A DNA stretch of 64,000 nucleotides, taken from assembly GCF_000154785.2 (NCBI RefSeq), contig NC_015730.1, positions 1,612,001-1,676,000 on the forward strand, read 5' to 3'. The notes under the pieces are model-generated. The model did no database searches, was not told the DNA's origin, and was given only the letters and a program-made list of their open reading frames with translations. Numbering within the stretch: the first letter of the stretch is position 1; every line of letters begins with the position of its first letter. Below, in pieces: positions 57,787-64,000 of this stretch. The position numbers were made by a program, and so were the translations under genes. The DNA is from Roseobacter litoralis Och 149 (GTDB lineage: Bacteria; Pseudomonadota; Alphaproteobacteria; Rhodobacterales; Rhodobacteraceae).

Positions 57787-59004
57787 ATGATCCGACATTT
57801 GAAACTCTGCGCCTTTGTCTTGGGCGTGTTGGCAGCACCGTTGAATGCGCAGGACCTGTCCGGCGTTGCGCGGGTGGACACGGCCAACAGCCACATCAAA
57901 CAGAACTGGTTTGGCCGGTTGGACATGCAGCTGACCCTGTCGCAGGGCGTGCCGTATCGCATCTTTACCCTCGATCAGCCCCCGCGTCTGGTCGTGGATT
58001 TCCGTGAAGTGGACTGGTCAGGCGTGCAGGCGGATGCGCTGCTGAACAAGGGGACCAGCATCGACGCGCTGCGTTTCGGCGTCTTTCAGCCCGGCTGGTC
58101 GCGGCTGGTCGCGGATCTGGCGCAGCCGATGCTGCCTGACGAGATTGGCATGACAGTTGATGAGGTCACAGGCGGGGCGATTCTGAACATGACCCTGCGG
58201 TCGACGGACCCAGAAACCTTTGCCATGGCGTCCGGCGTGCCTGAAAGCTCTGTCTGGCCGACTGCGCAGCCTGATCTGGTGCAGCCCGCCGTGTCTGACG
58301 ATCGGTTTGTTGTCGTTATTGATCCGGGTCACGGCGGCATTGATCCCGGCGCGGAGCGCGAAGGTCTGTCGGAAAAAAACTTGATGCTGGATGTTGCGTT
58401 TGAGCTTCGCGACGCCTTGATCCGTGCGGCGGATGTGGATGTCGTGCTGACCCGTGACCGGGATGTTTTTGTGTCCCTGCAAAACCGCGTGGCGCAGGCC
58501 CACCGCGCCCGCGCTGATTTATTCCTGTCATTACATGCAGATGCACTGAGCCAAGGGGGGGCGCAGGGCGCAACGGTCTACACGTTGTCCGATGAGGCCA
58601 GCGATACAGCAACCGCGCATCTGGCGGCGCGCCACAACCGGGCGGACATCATCGCAGGTGCTGATCTGACCGGGTCGGATGATGCTGTGACCACCGTTTT
58701 GCTTGATTTGGCACGTCTGGAAACAGAGCCGCGATCAAAGGCGCTGGCGCAAGCACTGATCCAGAGTATGACAGCCTCCGGGGGGCCGATGAACAACAGA
58801 CCCCTCAGGAAGGCGGGTTTTTCAGTATTGAAATCCGCCGATATCCCGTCCGTTTTGGTAGAGGTCGGGTTTCTCTCCAGCGCGCGCGATCTGGAAAACC
58901 TGCGCAACCCTGAGTGGCGCAGCAAAATGGTGGATGCCATGGCGCGCGCGGTTCTGGAATGGCGCGCGCAGGACGCGGCACTGCGCGGGCTGATAAGGCA
59001 GTAG
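57787..59004 (+). CDS. N-acetylmuramoyl-L-alanine amidase (AmiC-type)
   Basis: Cuts the amide bond between MurNAc and the stem peptide at division sites. The ATG gives 405 residues with a signal peptide (LCAFVLGVLAAPLNAQ). An AMIN domain (residues about 25-135) localises the enzyme to the septal wall. The Amidase_3 zinc site includes His182 (DPGHGGIDPGAE) and His250 (SLHADAL), with catalytic Glu359 (LVEVGFLSS). The PBP1A gene follows, fitting a peptidoglycan module. Confidence 0.95.
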   Translation: MIRHLKLCAFVLGVLAAPLNAQDLSGVARVDTANSHIKQNWFGRLDMQLTLSQGVPYRIFTLDQPPRLVVDFREVDWSGVQADALLNKGTSIDALRFGVFQPGWSRLVADLAQPMLPDEIGMTVDEVTGGAILNMTLRSTDPETFAMASGVPESSVWPTAQPDLVQPAVSDDRFVVVIDPGHGGIDPGAEREGLSEKNLMLDVAFELRDALIRAADVDVVLTRDRDVFVSLQNRVAQAHRARADLFLSLHADALSQGGAQGATVYTLSDEASDTATAHLAARHNRADIIAGADLTGSDDAVTTVLLDLARLETEPRSKALAQALIQSMTASGGPMNNRPLRKAGFSVLKSADIPSVLVEVGFLSSARDLENLRNPEWRSKMVDAMARAVLEWRAQDAALRGLIRQ

Positions 59005-59097
59005 CGATCACGTGCTTATGACGTCACGCTCTTTTGACCATGACGCCAGAAACACTTATACCCAAGTCTGTAACGTCAACAAAGGTGCGTGCTTTTC

Positions 59098-61653
59098 GTG
59101 TTTCGATTCATTCTGTCATTTCTGGGTGGTATTTTTACGACCATAACCATGGGCTTGGGCATGGTTGTGCTGAGCATTGGTGCGATTTTCTGGGTCTACG
59201 GCAAGGATCTGCCAAGCCACGAATCACTCGCGCAATATGCCCCACCCACCATCAGTCGGATTTATTCCGGTCAGGGGCAGATCATTGATGAATTCGCCAA
59301 GGAAAGGCGACTGTTTACCCCGGCCGAGGACATCCCCGATCTGGTCAAACAGGCCTTCATTTCGGCAGAGGATAAGAATTTTTATCAGCACGACGGTTAT
59401 GATCTGCGCGGCATCGGGGCGGCGGCGGTCGATGCGGTGAAATCGCGCGGACAGGATGTGCGCGGGGCGTCGACCATCACGCAGCAGGTGATGAAGAATT
59501 TCCTGCTCTCCGGTGACAGACGTGCGGAGCGTAAGATCAAGGAGATCATTCTGGCTTCCCGGCTTGAGGAAACGCTTGAGAAAGATCAGATCCTTGAACT
59601 CTACCTGAATGAGATTTTTCTGGGGCAGAATTCCTATGGTGTCACGGCAGCCGCACAGACCTATTTCAACAAACCGCTGAGCGATCTGACGGCGCATGAG
59701 GCGGCATTCCTCGCATCCTTGCCCAAAGCACCCAGCGATTATCATCCCGTGCGCCAGAAAGAGCGCCTGCAGGCGCGTCGTGACTTCGTGCTCAAGGAAA
59801 TGATGGAAAACGGCTATATCACGCAGACCGCTTATGAAACCGAGGTCGCCGCGCCCTTGCGATCGGTGCAAAACGGGGATTTCGAAAGCTTCCGGGCGGA
59901 GTTGCCGCCGCGTGATTATTTCACGGATGAGATTCGCAGACAGTTGAGCGAAGACTTTGGTGAAGGCGAGTTCTTTACCGGTGGGCTGAGCGTGCGCGCG
60001 ACGATTGATCAGGATTTGCAGCCACTTGCTGCCGAATCTCTGCGTCGCGCGTTGGAAGAATATGACCGCCGTCAGGGCATCTGGCGCGCACCGCAAACGC
60101 GGATTGACCCGGGACAGCTGGGCGATGAAACGGCATGGCGCACGGCCCTCGCGGCAGTTGACATCGCGCGTGATATTGATCTGGACGGCCCGTGGTATCC
60201 GGCGGTGGTTTTATCCGTCGGCGAAACTTCGGCGCGCATTGGCATCGAAGGCGTCGTTGAAGACGAAGACGGCCATTTCATCCCGGCGCAAGACGTCACT
60301 TGGGCGCGCAAAAAGCGGCGCGACGGTTCTCTGAGCGGCAAGGCGCAGCGGGCGGGTGATTTGCTTGAGGTCGGCGACGTGGTGCATGTTCGCGCCATGA
60401 CCTCGGATGAGGACGACAGCTTTATCCGCTGGAGCCTGCGACAGGTTCCGGAAGTGCAGGGCGGTTTTGTCGCCATGGACGTTAATTCCGGACGCGTGAT
60501 CTCAATGCAGGGCGGGTTTTCCTATCAGGACAGCGTGTTTAACCGCGCCACACAGGCGCGCCGCCAACCGGGATCAAGCTTCAAACCTTTTGTCTATGCC
60601 TCAGCGCTCGACAGTGGCTATTCCCCAGCCACCATCGTCATAGACGCCCCGATTGAGATCAACACGCCGCAAGGCCTGTGGCGGCCACGCAATGCGTCGC
60701 GCGAATTCTACGGACCTACTCCTTTGCGCACCGGCATTGAACGCTCCAGAAACCTGATGACTGTGCGATTGGCGCAAGAGGTCGGCATGGATGTTGTGGC
60801 CGATTATGCCGAACGTTTTGGCGTTTATGACAACATGGGCACCTTTCTGGCCAATGCGCTGGGGTCTGAGGAAACCACGCTCTACCGGATGGTGGCTGCC
60901 TATGCGATGTTTGCCAATGGGGGCGAACGTGTGCAGCCGACGCTGGTGGACCGGGTGCAGGACCGCTACGGGCGCACGATTTACCGCCATGACGAACGCT
61001 ACTGTTTCGATTGTGAACTGGCCAGCCTTGATCCCGGCTTTGGCCCGCGCATCATCTCGAACCGGGAACGCGTAATGGACCCGATCACCGCCTATCAGCT
61101 AACCTCGATGATGAAGGGTGTTGTTGATCGCGGCACTGCTGCGCGCACGGTCAACCTGCCTGTGCCGACTGCCGGTAAAACCGGAACAACCAATGACGCC
61201 AAAGACGTCTGGTTTATCGGATTCACCAGCAACATCGTTGCGGGCTGCTACATCGGCTATGACCAGCCCCGGTCGTTGGGGCGGGGCGCATCAGGCGGCG
61301 GCATGTGCGGCCCGGTGTTCCAGCGGTTCATGGAAGAAGCGACGCAAAAATATGGCGGCGGCCCGTTTGAGGTGCCAAATGGCGGTCGCTTTATCAAGAT
61401 CGACCGTTTCACCGGTGCACGTCTGAACGATGATGCCACGGGCGATGCGGTTGTAGCTGAGTATTTCCGCAGCGGTGAAGAGCCATTGTTCGGTGTCATG
61501 TTCGATGGAGGCTTTGCCATGGGTCAGGATTTGCCGCTGGTTCAGGAAGTGCAGCCCGGAAAGCGTCAGGAGGTGACGACCTCGACCGGGGAAACGATCG
61601 AGGTCGGCCCCAATGCCAATTTCGGCACGCTCAGTTCCGGCGGGCTATACTGA
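59098..61653 (+). CDS. mrcA: Penicillin-binding protein 1A (bifunctional)
   Basis: Class A PBP that polymerises and cross-links peptidoglycan. GTG at 59098 (MFRFILSFLGG) is preferred; an in-frame GTG at 59089 is an alternative. The 851 residues have one N-terminal membrane helix, a GT51 glycosyltransferase (EDKNFYQHDGYD, TITQQVMKNFLLS, ILELYLNEIFLGQNSYG) and a transpeptidase with Ser493 (GSSFKP), SRN and KTGTTN. An OB-like insertion between the domains is typical of PBP1A. Confidence 0.96.
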   Translation: MFRFILSFLGGIFTTITMGLGMVVLSIGAIFWVYGKDLPSHESLAQYAPPTISRIYSGQGQIIDEFAKERRLFTPAEDIPDLVKQAFISAEDKNFYQHDGYDLRGIGAAAVDAVKSRGQDVRGASTITQQVMKNFLLSGDRRAERKIKEIILASRLEETLEKDQILELYLNEIFLGQNSYGVTAAAQTYFNKPLSDLTAHEAAFLASLPKAPSDYHPVRQKERLQARRDFVLKEMMENGYITQTAYETEVAAPLRSVQNGDFESFRAELPPRDYFTDEIRRQLSEDFGEGEFFTGGLSVRATIDQDLQPLAAESLRRALEEYDRRQGIWRAPQTRIDPGQLGDETAWRTALAAVDIARDIDLDGPWYPAVVLSVGETSARIGIEGVVEDEDGHFIPAQDVTWARKKRRDGSLSGKAQRAGDLLEVGDVVHVRAMTSDEDDSFIRWSLRQVPEVQGGFVAMDVNSGRVISMQGGFSYQDSVFNRATQARRQPGSSFKPFVYASALDSGYSPATIVIDAPIEINTPQGLWRPRNASREFYGPTPLRTGIERSRNLMTVRLAQEVGMDVVADYAERFGVYDNMGTFLANALGSEETTLYRMVAAYAMFANGGERVQPTLVDRVQDRYGRTIYRHDERYCFDCELASLDPGFGPRIISNRERVMDPITAYQLTSMMKGVVDRGTAARTVNLPVPTAGKTGTTNDAKDVWFIGFTSNIVAGCYIGYDQPRSLGRGASGGGMCGPVFQRFMEEATQKYGGGPFEVPNGGRFIKIDRFTGARLNDDATGDAVVAEYFRSGEEPLFGVMFDGGFAMGQDLPLVQEVQPGKRQEVTTSTGETIEVGPNANFGTLSSGGLY

Positions 61654-61738
61654 TCCTCAGGGTGTAATCGCCGCCGGTGCCTTGCCGCTGCCGTGGTGCT
61701 GGTCTATCAGGAAGTAACCCTAGTTTTCCGAGGCTGAC

Positions 61739-62863
61739 ATGCGCGCAGACGTCCAGAACACCATTGAAAAAATACAGAAATCGCTGGACCTGCTGGCCCA
61801 GCGGCTGGATGTCGAAACCGCCCCCTACAGGCTTGAGGAGTTCAACGCGCGCGTGGAGGATCCGACGCTCTGGGATGATCCGGATGCGGCGCAGAAACTG
61901 ATGCGGGACCGTCAGATGCTGGTGGATGCCATGGCAACCCATGACAACATCAAGCAGGAGATGGCTGACAACATCGAACTGATCGAACTTGGCGAGATGG
62001 AAGACGACGCGGATGTCATAACTGACGCCGAAAACGCATTGCGCGCTTTGGAAGAGACCGCGGCGAAAAAGGAACTCGAAGCGCTGCTGGATGGTGAAGC
62101 CGACAGCAACGATACCTTTCTTGAGGTCAACGCAGGGGCAGGGGGCACCGAAAGCTGCGACTGGGCGAATATGCTTGCGCGCATGTATGTCCGCTGGGCG
62201 GAGAAGAAGGGCTATAAGGTCGAACTTCAGTCCATGAGCGACGGCGACGAGGCGGGGATCAAATCCGCGACTTACAAGATCACCGGGCTGAATGCCTATG
62301 GGTGGCTCAAATCGGAAAGCGGCGTGCATCGTTTGGTGCGCATCTCGCCTTTTGACAGCGCGGCCAAGCGACATACCTCCTTCAGCTCGGTCTGGGTTTA
62401 CCCGGTGGTGGATGACAATATCGACATTGACGTGAACCCTTCGGATATCCGCATCGACACCTACCGGTCCTCAGGCGCGGGCGGGCAGCACGTCAACACG
62501 ACCGATTCCGCCGTTCGGATCACGCACCATCCCACTGGCATCGTGGTGACCAGTTCGGAAAAATCCCAGCACCAGAACCGCGACATCGCGATGAAAGCGT
62601 TGAAATCGCGCCTGTATCAAATGGAACTGGACCGCCGCAACGCGGCCATTAACGAGGCGCATGAAAACAAGGGCGATGCCGGATGGGGCAATCAGATCCG
62701 CTCCTACGTGCTGCAGCCCTATCAGATGGTCAAAGACCTGCGCACCAATTTTGAAACCTCCGACACCAAGGGGGTTCTGGATGGTGATCTGGATGGGTTC
62801 ATGGCGGCGACCCTTGCACTGGATGCATCTGGAAAGACACGGGCCGAAGCGCAAAACGGCTGA
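61739..62863 (+). CDS. prfB: Peptide chain release factor 2
   Basis: Terminates translation at UAA and UGA. The 374 residues are in one continuous frame; the programmed +1 frameshift seen in many prfB genes is absent. The codon-recognition motif is S203PF205 ([15 protein letters not shown]) and the hydrolysis motif G248GQ250 ([16 protein letters not shown]). The N-terminal coiled coil begins the protein directly at [16 protein letters not shown]. Confidence 0.97.
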   Translation: MRADVQNTIEKIQKSLDLLAQRLDVETAPYRLEEFNARVEDPTLWDDPDAAQKLMRDRQMLVDAMATHDNIKQEMADNIELIELGEMEDDADVITDAENALRALEETAAKKELEALLDGEADSNDTFLEVNAGAGGTESCDWANMLARMYVRWAEKKGYKVELQSMSDGDEAGIKSATYKITGLNAYGWLKSESGVHRLVRISPFDSAAKRHTSFSSVWVYPVVDDNIDIDVNPSDIRIDTYRSSGAGGQHVNTTDSAVRITHHPTGIVVTSSEKSQHQNRDIAMKALKSRLYQMELDRRNAAINEAHENKGDAGWGNQIRSYVLQPYQMVKDLRTNFETSDTKGVLDGDLDGFMAATLALDASGKTRAEAQNG

Positions 62864-62934
62864 TCAATTCCATTTTGACATAACACCGCAACTCAGGCAC
62901 GTTTTAATCGGTCGAGTACGAAGAGGAGACTTCC

Positions 62935-63720
62935 GTGGCGGCGATTGCAGAGGGTGAATTGAAACCGGGCGCGCCGGAGTTGCGCGATGCAAATTTCGAT
63001 ATGCTGCGCGCGGCTTTGAAAAAAGGCCTGTCCGATTTCAAAGCCAAACCGCTTTACGGCATTCTGTTTGCTGCATTTTACGTCCTCGCAGGCTGGGTGA
63101 TGACGATCATCACCGCCGAAACCGGGCATACCTTTTGGCTGGTGCTCGCGGCGATTGGCTTTCCGCTGCTGGGGCCATTTGCGGCCGTCGGACTCTATGA
63201 GGTGTCGCGTAGGCTCGAAGCGGGCCTGCCTGTGCCCGCCGGGGAAATCTTTGGCGTGATCCTGAACCAGCGCCACCGGCAGTTGCCTTCAATGTGCACG
63301 ATGATGGTGGTTATTTTCATGTTCTGGTTTTTTCTGGGCCACATGATCTTCGCCCTCTTCCTTGGGCTGTCCACCATGACCAATGTATCGAGTTCCTTTG
63401 AGGTCTTTCTGACCTCAAACGGGCTGATGATGCTGGCATTCGGAACGGCTGTGGGGGCCGGTTTCGCGGTTTTGATTTTCTCGATCGCGGTGATCGGATT
63501 GCCGCTGCTGCTGGACCGGGAGATCGATTTTGTCACCGCGATGATTACCAGCATTCAGGCGGTCAAATCTTCCCCCGTCGTCTTTCTGATCTGGGCCGCC
63601 TTTATCGCGGTTGTGGTGTTCGCCTCCATGCTGCCGGGCTTCTTTGGCCTTTTCATCACGTTACCCCTGTTGGGGCACAGTTCATGGCATCTTTATCGAG
63701 AGATGATCGTAAGCCCTTAA
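62935..63720 (+). CDS. DUF2189 integral membrane protein
   Basis: Conserved in alphaproteobacteria, function unknown. GTG after AGAGGAG gives 261 residues. After a soluble start of about 50 residues ([25 protein letters not shown], the DUF2189 signature) there are about six membrane helices (for example [24 protein letters not shown] and [22 protein letters not shown]). It follows prfB after 71 bp. A transport or respiratory accessory role has been suggested for the family but is not shown here. Confidence 0.85.
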   Translation: MAAIAEGELKPGAPELRDANFDMLRAALKKGLSDFKAKPLYGILFAAFYVLAGWVMTIITAETGHTFWLVLAAIGFPLLGPFAAVGLYEVSRRLEAGLPVPAGEIFGVILNQRHRQLPSMCTMMVVIFMFWFFLGHMIFALFLGLSTMTNVSSSFEVFLTSNGLMMLAFGTAVGAGFAVLIFSIAVIGLPLLLDREIDFVTAMITSIQAVKSSPVVFLIWAAFIAVVVFASMLPGFFGLFITLPLLGHSSWHLYREMIVSP

Positions 63721-63819
63721 AGCGTCATGCGAAAAACCTGACAAACGTAACGCTGCCTGAAATCAGAGATTTCAACGCGTTACGTGATATTTGATGTGTC
63801 AGGTATTTCGTCAGACGCT
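63721..63819. repeat. Nested palindromic intergenic element (about 99 bp)
   Basis: The ends AGCGTC...CGAAA.ACCTGACA and TGTCAGGTATTTCG...GACGCT are inverted with 19 of 23 matches. Inside, ACGTAACGC pairs with GCGTTACGT, and TGAAATC pairs with GATTTCA around AGA. It sits between two converging genes and may be a miniature repeat, a two-way terminator, or both. Confidence 0.6.
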
Positions 63820-64000
63820 CTAAAGTGGTTCTTCGCGGCCCATCTCAACCAGTTGGGCGCGCAGATCAGCCGCTTGCGGTAAGCCAGCCTCAAGCGCGAA
63901 AACATAGGCGTGGGTGAGATAAAACCCGGCGGCATCGGGATCGTCCGCGCTGGCCGCCGCCTGCGTATAAAGGGTAACCAAACGATCCTTATCGCCCGCC
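63820..64000 (-). CDS. Hypothetical protein, C-terminal part (5' end beyond window)
   Basis: The last 59 residues of a minus-strand gene ending at the TAG at 63820-63822. They are helical (LYTQAAASADDPDAAGFYLTH and AYVFALEAGLPQAADLRAQL), like a TPR or Sel1-type repeat tail. Nothing more can be assigned without the rest of the gene. Confidence 0.6.
   Translation of the reverse strand, partial: AGDKDRLVTLYTQAAASADDPDAAGFYLTHAYVFALEAGLPQAADLRAQLVEMGREEPL

Noticed and set aside
61739..62863. Expected programmed frameshift in prfB
   Set aside because: The frame is continuous from the ATG and there is no in-frame TGA near codon 25.

Overview
The window is chromosomal DNA from an alphaproteobacterium, most likely a marine Roseobacter-group member of the Rhodobacteraceae. 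The signs are a C4-pathway 5-aminolevulinate synthase whose active-site lysine falls at residue 248, a GapR (DUF2312) protein, an NDUFA12-type complex I accessory subunit next to MlaD and DUF2155 genes, a SpoA-domain FliM/FliN-like protein, and ATGA/GTGA-coupled operons. The genus cannot be fixed from sequence alone. No phage, insertion sequence, CRISPR array or plasmid function was seen; it reads as ordinary core plus metabolic accessory chromosome.

Layout. (1) 1-9561, plus strand: glycogen operon glgB (5' end cut by the window)-glgC-glgA-glgX-malQ-pgm. It covers ADP-glucose synthesis, polymer extension and branching, debranching, dextrin recycling and the Glc1P/Glc6P exchange. (2) 9577-19993, minus strand: a galactoside catabolic operon. 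Transcription runs from an ABC sugar-binding protein and two permeases through alpha-galactosidase, an SDR (probable galactose dehydrogenase), 2-keto-3-deoxygalactonate kinase and aldolase, and an SMP-30 lactonase to a GH42 beta-galactosidase. An IclR regulator and the cognate ATPase are divergent at 20224-22078. Together they encode uptake of alpha- and beta-galactosides and the oxidative De Ley-Doudoroff route, but galactonate dehydratase is missing. (3) 22344-27500: a photolyase-like flavoprotein with apparently permuted domains, clpP-clpX, RidA, NDUFA12, mlaD and DUF2155. (4) 27464-29961, minus: accB-accC-aat. (5) 30110-37071: an acyl/aryl-CoA synthetase and, on the minus strand, a complete branched-chain-amino-acid-type (LivKHMGF) ABC importer. 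(6) 37311-43426, plus: an XRE/ScfR-type regulator, a receiver-only response regulator, a small two-TM protein, a transporter-like (CrbS-type) histidine kinase and a FliM/FliN-like protein with a Pro-Asp-Leu repeat tail. This is the most unusual stretch. (7) 43445-49075: small conserved genes, gapR, tRNA-Val, tRNA-Asp, a pirin and a fluoroacetate-dehalogenase-like hydrolase. (8) 49075-63720: peptidase, hemA, RodZ-like protein, ispG, a DsbA-type oxidoreductase, M48 protease, aminotransferase, amidase, PBP1A, prfB and a DUF2189 membrane protein; many of these serve the envelope. The window ends with a palindromic intergenic element and the 3' end of another gene.

Regulation readable from the DNA: a candidate IclR operator set overlaps the galactoside promoter; two GTTTTGTAAA repeats lie 32 bp apart between the XRE regulator and the Liv operon; hairpins follow both substrate-binding-protein genes; a strong stem-loop sits between clpP and clpX; and intrinsic terminators follow tRNA-Asp and hemA. 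Gene identities rest on recognising family motifs by eye, not on database searches.
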